The notes beneath the pieces are model-generated. The model was not told the DNA's origin. It ran no database searches and saw only the letters and a list, made by a program, of their open reading frames with translations. The translations under genes were made by a program, and so were the position numbers. Positions 36,269 through 45,307 of a DNA stretch of 64,000 nucleotides are shown piece by piece (positions within the stretch are counted from its first letter, which is position 1; every line of letters starts with the position of its first letter). Source of the DNA: Palaemon carinicauda (lineage: Eukaryota; Arthropoda; Malacostraca; Decapoda; Palaemonidae); contig NC_090735.1 in the NCBI RefSeq assembly GCF_036898095.1, positions 4,334,602-4,398,601 of the forward strand. Reading direction: 5' to 3'.

Positions 36269-37380
36269 CAGGGCCTTTGCTTCCGACCACGGCTTGAGGA
36301 GAAGTCGAAGTCTGTTTGGGAGCCGTCTCTTGAGGTCTCTTCGAGCGATGGATGCAGAACGTCTCCAGACTCCCGCGGCACCTTTAGCTGTGCACGAAGC
36401 ACTGGGTTTGTTACTGAGGCGAACTGTAGAGAGTCTAGAACTCGTTCCTGCTGTCGTCTTGAGATCCGCTTGGATTTCAGTAGTCGCTTGACAGACCCTG
36501 CTATTTCCTTCCTTTTCTTCTGGGGAATGGAAAGGCGGTGTGACTGAAGGTTCCAATGGATTCCTAACCATTGGAACTTCTGAGCTGGAGAGAGGCGAGA
36601 TTTCTTCGCGTTTATCTTGAATCCCAGGTGTTCTAGGTACTGGGTGACTTTGTTGCAGGATTTTACACAATCCTCGGGCGATGGAGCCCAAACTAGCCAA
36701 TCGTCGAGGTAGGCCATCACCTGGACGTCTCGGAGGCGGAGCTGTTGTACTATGGCGTCCGCCAGCTTTGTGAAGATCCGAGGGGCCACATTGAGGCCGA
36801 AGGGCATGGCCCTGAAGGCGTAGCTTTTCCTTTGGAGTCGAAATCCCAGGTAGGAGGAAGCGTGATGGTTCATCGGAATGTGCCAGTAGGCATCCGCCAG
36901 GTCTATGGAGACCGTGTAAGAACCTCGAGGCAGAAGGGTCCTTATCTGTTGAAGAGTCAGCATCTTGAACTTGTCGTTCGCTATGAACTTGTTGAGGGGG
37001 GATAAGTCCAGAATGACTCTGAGTTTGTCGGAGTCTTTCTTGGGGACACAAAACAGTCTCCCTTGGAACCTGGTGGACTTTACCTTCCTTATCACCTTCT
37101 TGTTCAAGAGATCTAGGACATATTCTTCCAGAAGGGGGGTTGATTGTTGGAAGAATTGCTGGAATGTTGGGGGTGGTTGAGTCCAACTCCAGCCTAGACC
37201 CTTCTTGACGATGCTGTGTGCCCAGGGATCGAAGGTCCAACGATCCTGGAATTGGCGGAGTCTTCCTCCCACTGGAAGCACTTCATTGCTTCTGGTGTCC
37301 CGAGGGCTTGTTGCCTCGGCCGCTAGCTCCCTTTCCTCCTCTGCCTCGGGAGGGACGGCGAGACGCGTCTCTGCCTGCAC
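36269..37380 (-). CDS. Element A reverse transcriptase (N-terminal half of the RT-RNase H ORF)
   Basis: About 370 codons, overlapping the end of gag by about 98 bases. RT motifs appear in order: RFQGRLFCVPKKDSDKLRVI, LDLSPLNKFI, the catalytic Asp160 in SIDLADAYWHIPM, MPFGLNVAPRIFTKL, and the catalytic Tyr224-Leu-Asp-Asp227 in MAYLDDWLVWA. A WLGIHWN block follows. Near 36400 the frame shifts: after NPVLRAQLK the natural continuation (VWRRSASIARRD...LLKPWSEAKAL) is found in another frame. The ORF then meets element B. No upstream ATG was identified near the 5' end, so the first codon given is only the first possible one; translation may depend on frameshifting or reinitiation from gag. Confidence 0.92.
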
Positions 37381-39232
37381 CTCTGCTTGAGCCTCTACCT
37401 TTGGGACGAAAGGTAGTCGTCTGTTGCTCGAAAGCAGGGGTGAAAAACGGTGACTGTGACAAGACCGGTTGGGTGACCAGCTGACAGGTCTGCTGTGGCT
37501 GAGCTGCCACTTGGGAGGTAGCGGGTCCCGGAAACTGACGTCTTGGTTGACGTTGCTGGGGTTTCTGTTTGGAGGATTTCCTCTTAGGTTGAGGTCCGTC
37601 GTCCTGAGAGGATTTCCTCTTCTTTGACATGCCCCACTTGTGGAGAAGGTTCCTATTCTCCGTGGCGGCTTTGTCGGTAATTTCCTTCACAAGGTCAGAA
37701 GGAAAGAGGTGTTTGCCCCAGATGTTGGAGGAAATCAGCCTCCGGGGTTCATGTTTCACAGTGGCACCTGCGAACACGAATTCACGACAGGCTCTCCGAG
37801 CCTTCATGAAGTGGTACATGTCCTTCACCAGGGTTGCCATGTGGGATTTGGCAAGTACCATGTAGTGGTCTGGTACTCTGGTGTCACAGGCCATGATGTC
37901 CAGTTGGACCTGGTGGGACATGGATGCTGCGAGCCTCTCCTTCGTATCTTGTTCCCGACGAAGGAGGTGATCGTTGAGTTTCGGGAGGTCTTCATTAAAC
38001 TGACGTCCGGCGACGTCAGGATCTAGCTTTCCCACCACGAAAGTATGCTGGATGTCCTTCCAGTGTCGAGCGTCGGGGGGAGTGACTATGGAGAAGGGTC
38101 TGCACTCCTCCAGTGCAGGGCAGGCTTTTCCCTCCTCCACAGCCTTGAGGCACGCAGTGAAGGCCTTTTCCATGAATGGAAGGACTGCATTCTCAGGTGC
38201 AACGTAGGTAGGGTGCTTCTTGCTCAGGGCCGGAAGCTTAGAGCAGGTAAAACCCCTACTTTTAAAAGTGTTGGCTAGCATAGCCTGGGCCTTCGCGAGA
38301 TTGAACACTATCTCCTCTTTCGGTTCGGTCTCTTCTTTAGAGGCAGGTTCAGAGCGAAGTTGGACGTAACAGTCCGGGTAGGCCTCGAAATTTGGGAAGA
38401 ACTCCACGTCTTCCAGGGGGACCGTGCCGATCTTGTCACTGAGGAAGATCCTGCCGGTCGCTATGACCATATGCTCAGCATACCTCCATGGGTTGGCATG
38501 TGAGCAAGCGGGGAGATCCTTAACCGAGATCTTCTTCGGTTCTTTGGATCCTATCATAGACCTGATGAACTCCTGATTCTCCTTCAGCCTGTCGTCCATG
38601 ATGGCTTTAATCATCCGGAGCATCTCTTGGGTGGATGGCAAGGGTTCCGGGGTAGTGGAGGTAGACGGGAGAGACACTTCCGTCGGTGTAGGAGTAGGGG
38701 CGGTGATGGAAGGAGGAGCGACCTCTTGCTCCGACTCGGCGTATTCCACCTGGTCTTCATCATCTTCAGCCCCTTGAGCCATAAGGGTCTTCTCCGTGTC
38801 TTCCGAGACATCCGACATGTGTTCGTCATCTTCGGAATCCAGGCGGCACTCGTGCATGGACTGGGCCATGACTACATCAGGTTCTACTGTAATTTGGACA
38901 GTGGGGATCGAATCCTTGGGTACCACAGAATCAGGGGAGGCCTTAGGGAACAGAAGTGACCTCAATTCTTCAGTGGCCAGGTATGGTCCGGTGGCATTCT
39001 TCTGGAAGCCACGCACCCACTTGTGTAGCTTCTCCCGAGAAGTGTCCCTGACCTCCGCTGAGGGAGGGTTATGGAAGGCATCAACAAGGTGAGCCTGACA
39101 GACCGTACAATTCAGTGGGTCCCAGAATTTCAAATCCCCTTTCTTGTTAGCACAAGGGGCGTGAGTCCTGCAAGCCGTATGCCCGTAGAAGTGCGGGCGT
39201 TTCACAGCGCAGAAGTCGAAGTCACACTTCAT
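37283..39232 (-). CDS. Element A gag-like protein
   Basis: 649 codons from an ATG at 39232, ending at 37283. The N-terminus has several Cys and His residues spaced like a zinc-binding module (Cys3, Cys8, His17, Cys21, His24, Cys27, then a later CTVC). An acidic, low-complexity middle region follows, then a conserved central domain (EFFPNFEAYPDCYVQL), and finally a basic, RG-rich tail (RGSSRGAGRDASRRPSRGRG) likely to bind nucleic acid. In DIRS elements this first ORF is regarded as the structural gag-like protein. A clear 3' splice site (TTTCTTCCACAG) lies just 9 bases before the ATG on the minus strand, suggesting a spliced leader region. The ORF is intact. Confidence 0.9.
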   Translation of the reverse strand: MKCDFDFCAVKRPHFYGHTACRTHAPCANKKGDLKFWDPLNCTVCQAHLVDAFHNPPSAEVRDTSREKLHKWVRGFQKNATGPYLATEELRSLLFPKASPDSVVPKDSIPTVQITVEPDVVMAQSMHECRLDSEDDEHMSDVSEDTEKTLMAQGAEDDEDQVEYAESEQEVAPPSITAPTPTPTEVSLPSTSTTPEPLPSTQEMLRMIKAIMDDRLKENQEFIRSMIGSKEPKKISVKDLPACSHANPWRYAEHMVIATGRIFLSDKIGTVPLEDVEFFPNFEAYPDCYVQLRSEPASKEETEPKEEIVFNLAKAQAMLANTFKSRGFTCSKLPALSKKHPTYVAPENAVLPFMEKAFTACLKAVEEGKACPALEECRPFSIVTPPDARHWKDIQHTFVVGKLDPDVAGRQFNEDLPKLNDHLLRREQDTKERLAASMSHQVQLDIMACDTRVPDHYMVLAKSHMATLVKDMYHFMKARRACREFVFAGATVKHEPRRLISSNIWGKHLFPSDLVKEITDKAATENRNLLHKWGMSKKRKSSQDDGPQPKRKSSKQKPQQRQPRRQFPGPATSQVAAQPQQTCQLVTQPVLSQSPFFTPAFEQQTTTFRPKGRGSSRGAGRDASRRPSRGRGGKGASGRGNKPSGHQKQ

Positions 39233-41520
39233 CTGCTCCTCCTGTGGAAGAAAGAGAAAATGAGTATGGGGGGAGTCATAAGAATGGCTCTTAAGCTAAG
39301 TTAATATTAATCATTAATTTTAACTTGATAAAGGGTGTGATGCAGAGGATTGAGAGAGTAAAGAAACATACTCCATGCATCTCGCCCAGCTGGCTACCGT
39401 AAGCTTCATCCTTGGATAATCCGAAGTGGCTGAAGGCATAGGATAGAATTCCCTCAGAATCCATAGGGTAATGGAATTCCATGGGAATTACCAAGGATAA
39501 GTTTGGGACTGAGGTCACTCAGTCCCAAATTAGGGGGCTAAAGGATCCCCAAGGGTAACTGCTTCCGGCAACCAGCCGCGCTAAGATACATGCAGCATGC
39601 TGGAAATCTGAAGAATGCAAAAGGACAGCATGATTACTAATAGAACAGTATCAGGGTACTGATCCACTAACGTAAACAGGCCATCTGGTTGCAGTGTAGG
39701 GCTATCAGTATGAGGTGATAGCTAGTAGAAGGGGGTGCAAGTCATCTTGACGCCTCCGGGGGTCCGGCAGACCTCCGGCACGCCGGAGGCCGCTCCAGCA
39801 GAGTTTCTGGCATTAGTACAGATAGTATAAGTCAAGAGTAAAACCAGGGTGGCGGCCGCCGGCACAGTGCCGGCGCGCCGGCAGGGGGAGCGGCGGCTCC
39901 GGCAGCCGGAGGATGCCAGAGTGGTGACAGGATCAAGGATAGTTATAGCAGAACCGGGTTGCCGGCAGTGGATGCCGGCACTCCGGTGGCCGGTCGGCGG
40001 GTGGACGGCCAAGCTATGAGGGAAGTGAAGAGCCATCGGCTGGAAGCCGGCGGCAGGCGGCAGTCCCCCGGCACACGGAGGACTGGCGGCCATGGGGGGT
40101 ATGGAGGGAGTCACCAAGGTAGGAGGTGGGTATCACCGACAGTGGAGGCGGCAAGGGACCGGCACCCGGATAGTGAAAGAGACAGGGGGAGGGATGTAAG
40201 GAGTCCAGTCATGGACTCCCAGACATCCCCCCCTGAGAGGGTGTACCCATGATAGAGGCTGGCTCTATCACCCAGAAGCAGGGGCCGCAGAGGACCGGGA
40301 GCTAGGGTAGCCCAAGGGAGGGCTAGGGAACACCCAAAGAGGGGGAGACCCCTGTATACAGAACACATCCAGTGGCTAACCCCATAGGACACTATGAAGG
40401 GTATATGTACCAGAGCGGACTGTACGCAGAAGCTCCAGGTTGCCCTATCACTCCACCCTAAGGAGGAGTTGTAGGACAGGGGACAGATGGGTATAGACTA
40501 ACCTAAGTATAGGCTAGGCTATACAAGAGATAGGTGGGGAGGGGAGAAGAGAAGAGTCTTCCATGAAGGGTTCTGTACCAGAGCAGCCACTAAGGAAGGG
40601 AGGACACTCCCTAACCTAAGGTAAGGCAGCCTGACTGAAACGGTGCATGGGTACAGTTTCAGCAAGGAACAGAATTACCCTTCCAAAACCTAACCTAGAG
40701 CAGGGCTGAGCGTCCTGAACTAGGAAGGAAAGAAGACATATCGCTATCGCAGGACAGTCGTAGACTAGTCCTAGCCATAGTGGAAAGATTAGCCGTTCCT
40801 CACTCTCAGGCGCAACCCTAAGGGGGGTTCATTCCCTTAGGGAGGACTGAGAGGCGATAAAATACTCTGGTAAGAGCTTGATCCCTTACGTGGTAAGGGG
40901 AGCAAGGCTACGCAGAGGGAATGCCAAGGGCAGGGGGATGAAGGGAGCATATAGGGGTCCTATATGTAGGTTAGGTTAGGAAGGTACACTAACTAACCTA
41001 TCCCCTATATGGTCCCTGAAGGCGAAAACACTTGCATCACAGTCAATAGTATTGTAAAATAATGCCACTATCTTCATAAATAAGCCTAGGATCACTGATA
41101 AATCATGCATGAACACTGATATCTAGGCGCACTGGCCTGGGGGCTAAAGTAGCCAACTGGTATAGGGTCAATCGATGACCGGTAAAAAAGCGTCAAAACA
41201 CGATATAAAAGTTCCTAGCTATGAAGACTAAATAAACTAATGTTATCGATTAGTAATTGAGGCCGGAAGCGTTGTTGTGGCTAACTAAATAAGGCATGCA
41301 GAACAACAACGACGCCATAAAATGGCGGGTCCGGTAGAGGCACAGCTCTCCCACAAAACAACAATTATTTCGAAAAGTAATATTTACTTTACGGTCAGAG
41401 CTTAACTAAACAATACTGGAACCTTGTACTCAACTTTCCAGAAGAAGGCGAGGCCGAAGGTAGCGACATAATAAGGATGCAAGGCGATAAAGATGGCACA
41501 GGGAAAATCCGTCTAAGTAA
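39233..41520 (-). other. Long leader of element A
   Basis: About 2.3 kb between the right terminal inverted repeat and gag, with no conserved coding block. It ends in a polypyrimidine tract and CAG just before the gag ATG, so part or most of it could be an intron. It includes a GC-rich block at 39740-40110. Confidence 0.65.
39740..40110. repeat. GC-rich block of recurrent CCGGC/GCCGG words
   Basis: CCGGC and its complement occur many times, often as GCCGGC palindromes, in sequence much more GC-rich than anything nearby. It has no strict period. It is either a diverged minisatellite or an inserted sequence. Confidence 0.7.
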
Positions 41521-41879
41521 GGCAAGCTACTAGCAGAAGGATGGAGACGAACGTGACGTCATTCAAGCAATGGCGCCCGTTTGTTTACGTCTCGAGTACC
41601 AAAAGTAGCCACGGATGAGATTAGCTATGGAACGGCTCCCAGCTATTCTCTGCCTTTACACACCGAAGCCTTAACTCTGTTCGGGGTGTAGATAGCTATG
41701 TGGCGCGTTAATACATGCGTCCCCTGTTGATTTACGATGTCTTAAAAGGGAAACCTTTAGGATACTCGCTCCAGAAGTTAGAATTCTGTGATAACCTGTG
41801 GTTAAATTCTCTGGGAATATCTTAGTAGTTATTTACCCAAGGAAGCTACCAAAAAGGAACCTTCCATCAGGACGCCATG
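41521..41879. repeat. Terminal inverted repeat of element A (right, 5' end)
   Basis: Reverse complement of 26034-26393. It is followed by the outer CCATGGCTTGAGCCC block and A6 (41872-41897), then (AT)n. Confidence 0.92.
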
Positions 41880-41939
41880 GCTTGAGCCCAAAAAATATAT
41901 ATATATATATACACTGTATAAATCCAACGATAATGGGCG

Positions 41940-41972
41940 ACCCCCAGTGGGAACTCGGGGTTTTGGGTGGGG
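41940..41972 (+). repeat. Candidate transposon terminal motif (copy 1)
   Basis: A 33-bp motif (CCCCCAGTGGGAACTCGGGG then TTTTGGGTGGGG). It is closely matched at 59408-59440. Each copy lies outside an ISXO2-like remnant, in orientations consistent with inverted transposon ends. This interpretation is inference. Confidence 0.5.
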
Positions 41973-42423
41973 AAAACATACTGGGGAATCGGTATATAAT
42001 GATAATACAAGCCTTTTCTTCTCTAGACATTACCTTCTTGGATGTACAATAAACTGATGGAAAAATATGGTAATATTGAGCTGCGCAATCTAACATTAGC
42101 AATGTTAGCGTAACATGCTAACATTAGCAGTGTTTTTCATTTATTTGTTGACATTCTATGGGTCGGTTGTAGTCGCTCTCGCTCGTTCGTTTGTACATAG
42201 CAGGTTTCGACCTTCTGCACATAAACTCCTCCCACCTGCGCATAAACTCCACCTCCACCAATAGGATTTCTTCTTCTCTACCCGCCAACTTCAACTATTC
42301 GACTTCACCCGGTTTTGGTTCAAGTATTTGACTTGATCCTTTACAACTATACCATTCCTTTTATGTAATGCCCTCGTATACATATTATGTTTGACCCAAG
42401 AATTATATACTCGTTTTTTTTAA

Positions 42424-42588
42424 ATATTAAACTTAGCCGGTGAATATATAATAGCTGACGTCTCCGACGGCTCGACAGAAAAACACAAAAACTCGCGAGC
42501 GATCGCCATGAAGGTTGCGGGTGTACCCACCAGCGCCAACTATCGGCCAGATACCGCATATACATGTAAACAGCTCCAGTTCTTCTCT
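42424..42588. repeat. Terminal inverted repeat of element C (left)
   Basis: Begins AATATTAAACTTAGCCGGTG and runs to CAGCTCCAGTTCTTCT. It is inverted at 48804-48962. Confidence 0.92.
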
Positions 42589-42790
42589 GTCGGTCTTGTC
42601 GACAAGTTGATTCCATTACTCGCTGTTGACCTGGAGTTTTTTGTCATTCTTGGTGAAGTACTTCTTTTTGGTTTTGAGCTTTCGCAGTGCAGGTGTTTTT
42701 ATCTTCAATTTAAACTCTTGAACTCTTTTTTGGATAGATTTTATTGTTGATGACTTTGGATTGTTTTTGGATTTTCTTTGACTTTTCAAA

Positions 42791-45307
42791 ATGGCTGACC
42801 CTTCTCCAATTCCTAAATTTCGTAAATGTAATGCTAGGGATTGTAACAAACGTCTTCCAAAGGCCTCTCTCGACCCACATACCGTGTGTTCTAATTGTCG
42901 GGGTAAAACCTGTCAATTAGGAGATCGGTGTGATGAGTGCGTGGTACTTTCGGAATTCGACTGGCTAGAGTTTGATAAGTATTCTCGTAAGCTAGAGAGA
43001 GATAGGGTGAGGAGAAGTTCCTCTAGATCATTAGAATTTTCCTCCTCCCATGCCCCTGAACCTAATCCTTCCCCAGTAGTAGTTGTGCCTGAACCTTCTA
43101 CTAGCACTCATGAACCATCAATGCGGGATATGTTGCGTGCCATTCAAGCGTTGGGCGAGAGAGTTGAATCTTTGGCTACGGACCGTAATCAACTCATGGC
43201 GGATGTAAAAGAGTTAAAGTGTCAGAGTGCCACATTAGAAAATCGTGGGGATAAAGTGATTAGTGCGCAAAGTGTTATCAGTGTTGCGACCGAGGGTTCG
43301 TCTGTTCGTGCCTGTCGTTCGCCTAGTCCGAGACCTCTTGCAAGCTCCCATGCACTAGGGAGAAGTAATGTCGTAGGACTTATGGGGACGAGAGGCTTTA
43401 ACCAACGAACAGACGTTCCCTCTATGGTTTCGGGCGTGTCTCGTCAAGACCGCCCCTACCATAAGACGAGCGAGGCGGTTTTCTCCTCGTCATCCGAAGG
43501 CTTCTCGCGTAAGAAACCGTGGAGCAAGGTTTCGAGACCCTTAAAGCGGAAGTCAGTCCCTTCAGGACAGGTCCAGCGTCCTGGTTGTAGCCATTGGGAC
43601 AGCTCTGACCCTGTGCAGTCATCGGAAGACTGCTCGCCGCCTAAACAGAAGCGTAACACAGGCTCCGAGAGTCTTAGTGTAGGCAATGTTTTGCAGTCAC
43701 AGACGTTACCATCGTCTCGACCCGCACCCACTCCCGTTGATCCTAAATGGGTTGTACTGCAAGATATGCAGAATAAGCTTGCCTCTCTTATGGAGGAGTA
43801 TACTGCTGAGCAGGTTCACGATGATCCTCGCCGTTTAGCTGATCGAGATCCTGGCCGTCAGCCGCCCAAACGAGCCTTTGCTCGTCCTGTTGACGTTGAC
43901 GTTACAAAGTCACGTCAGTCACGTGACGTAGAGCCTCACTCGATGCAGTCCCGTGTTGACTTTCAGCCGCTTGTGGACGGTCAGCCGCTGCCGCATGCTC
44001 GTGTTGACGTTCAGGACGTTCGCCAACCAGCTAAGCTGACTTGTTTTGACGTTGAGCGTCAAGCACCGCAGTCAAGAGTTGTTTTAACTGCTCAATCTAG
44101 GCAGTCAAGGCAGTCTCGAGTTGACGTCGAGCGTCCTCCCGCTCCTGTTGTTGTTGCTAGTCAGTCCGTTAAGCAGTTACATGACGTAGCGTCCTGGACT
44201 GCTACTGATGCTCCTGTGCGTGTGGACTCTGCTTGTCAAGCATTGCCACCAAGGCAGGTCTCTCCCTTGCTTGAGACTCATCAGTTGTCGGACGAGGTTC
44301 CTTCAGATGAGGACGTTGCTGATCCTCATCCTAATAATAATCCTTTGGACGTTTTGTCAGATGTAGAAGAACCTAAGGCTGTTCAACCTTCGATGGATTT
44401 TAAGAAGATCATGATGATTTTCAAGGATCTTTTCCCAGATCATTTTGTTGCTGTTGCTCCTCGTTCGCCTCCGTCTGAGTTTGCTCTAGGCTTAGCTGCT
44501 ACCAAGCCTGCCTTTACTAAGCTAGTGCTTTCTCGCTCTTCTAAGAGGGCTTTACGTCTTATAGGCGACTGGTTGGATACCAGGAGGAGTTTGGGGAAGA
44601 CGGCCTTTGCCTTCCCACCTTTTAAGCTTGCTTCTAGATCGAGCGTCTGGTATGACACGGGAGAAGTTCTCGGCTTGGGAGTCCCTGCCTCTGCCCAGGG
44701 TGACTTCTCAAGCCTCGTAGACTCTCCCCGTCGCCTGGCCATGAGACGCTCGAAGATTTGTTGGTCCTCCTCGTACCTTGACCATCTACTTAAAGGCGTA
44801 TACAGGGCCTTTGAAGTTTTTAACTTTCTTGATTGGTCTTTAGGAGCATTAAGTAGGAAGATCTCGTCTGCTGACCAAGATGTATCCTTACTTATTATGT
44901 CCTGTATGGACAAAGCCATCCGCGATGGCTCCAATGAGCTCGCCTCCACCTTTACGTCGGGAGTCTTGAAGAAGAGAGAAACCCTTTGCTCTTTCCTTTC
45001 AGCAGGAGTTACTCCCTGTCAGAGATCGGAACTGCTCTTTGCTCCCTTATCGGCTGCCTTGTTTCCACAACAGCTGATTAAGGACATAGCTGCTTCTCTT
45101 GTGCAGAAGGACACACATGACCTGATGGTGTCCTCTGCTCGCAAGGGAGCTCCTTCTTCATCCTTTGTTGTGAGACCCAGAATCGAGACTCCTGCGTCTA
45201 GATTTATCCCGCCCTTTCGTGGCAGAGCTCCCAGCAGGGGAGGCTCTCGTGCCGAGGGAAAGAGAGGTAAGAAGAGAGGAGCCAAGTCCTCTCGTGGCAG
45301 AGTCTGA
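42791..45307 (+). CDS. Element C gag-like protein
   Basis: 838 codons from ATG at 42791. Residues 13-50 form a likely zinc-binding module (Cys13, Cys18, His30, Cys33, Cys36, Cys41, Cys47, Cys50). Then come a charged region, a long Ser/Pro/Val/Asp-rich segment with recurring VDV motifs (about residues 365-460), a conserved DPKWVVLQDMQNKLASLMEEY helix, and a C-terminal domain. The C-terminal domain (FLDWSLGALSRKIS, STFTSGVLKKRETLCSFL) is homologous to the fossil at 63500-64000. The final ~30 residues are basic and Arg/Gly-rich. It probably forms the particle or RNA-binding component. It overlaps the RT ORF by 89 bases. The ORF is intact. Confidence 0.92.
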   Translation: MADPSPIPKFRKCNARDCNKRLPKASLDPHTVCSNCRGKTCQLGDRCDECVVLSEFDWLEFDKYSRKLERDRVRRSSSRSLEFSSSHAPEPNPSPVVVVPEPSTSTHEPSMRDMLRAIQALGERVESLATDRNQLMADVKELKCQSATLENRGDKVISAQSVISVATEGSSVRACRSPSPRPLASSHALGRSNVVGLMGTRGFNQRTDVPSMVSGVSRQDRPYHKTSEAVFSSSSEGFSRKKPWSKVSRPLKRKSVPSGQVQRPGCSHWDSSDPVQSSEDCSPPKQKRNTGSESLSVGNVLQSQTLPSSRPAPTPVDPKWVVLQDMQNKLASLMEEYTAEQVHDDPRRLADRDPGRQPPKRAFARPVDVDVTKSRQSRDVEPHSMQSRVDFQPLVDGQPLPHARVDVQDVRQPAKLTCFDVERQAPQSRVVLTAQSRQSRQSRVDVERPPAPVVVASQSVKQLHDVASWTATDAPVRVDSACQALPPRQVSPLLETHQLSDEVPSDEDVADPHPNNNPLDVLSDVEEPKAVQPSMDFKKIMMIFKDLFPDHFVAVAPRSPPSEFALGLAATKPAFTKLVLSRSSKRALRLIGDWLDTRRSLGKTAFAFPPFKLASRSSVWYDTGEVLGLGVPASAQGDFSSLVDSPRRLAMRRSKICWSSSYLDHLLKGVYRAFEVFNFLDWSLGALSRKISSADQDVSLLIMSCMDKAIRDGSNELASTFTSGVLKKRETLCSFLSAGVTPCQRSELLFAPLSAALFPQQLIKDIAASLVQKDTHDLMVSSARKGAPSSSFVVRPRIETPASRFIPPFRGRAPSRGGSRAEGKRGKKRGAKSSRGRV

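Larger units (their letters stand above)
25988..41897 (-). mobile_element. DIRS retrotransposon A (minus strand), split by nested element B
   Basis: Inverted terminal repeats of about 360 bp (26034-26393 and 41521-41879) bound the element. The left side also carries a palindromic end (25988-26517), in the place of the internal complementary region of DIRS elements. Reading right to left there is a leader, gag (39232-37283), reverse transcriptase (37380-36269), then after the interruption RNase H with its downstream region and a tyrosine recombinase (29151-27360). Removing B (29152-36268) rejoins the reading frame precisely through the RT/RNase H boundary. Without B, A is about 8.8 kb. Its proteins are only distantly related to those of C, so it is a separate DIRS family. 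A frameshift late in RT makes this copy probably inactive. Confidence 0.93.

Noticed and set aside
36242..37240. Long minus-strand frame overlapping the RT of element A
   Set aside because: Mostly a shadow of RT. Only its last ~45 codons continue real RT/RNase H linker sequence after a frameshift, and these are discussed with the RT.
39722..40117. 131-codon frame in the GC-rich block
   Set aside because: Open because of high GC content and few stops; Pro/Ala-rich low complexity without homologous pattern.
40965..40990. TTAGG-like repeats (also CCTAA words near 59510-59570) as telomeric arrays
   Set aside because: Only two or three imperfect units in each place; far too short and degenerate for the arthropod telomere repeat.
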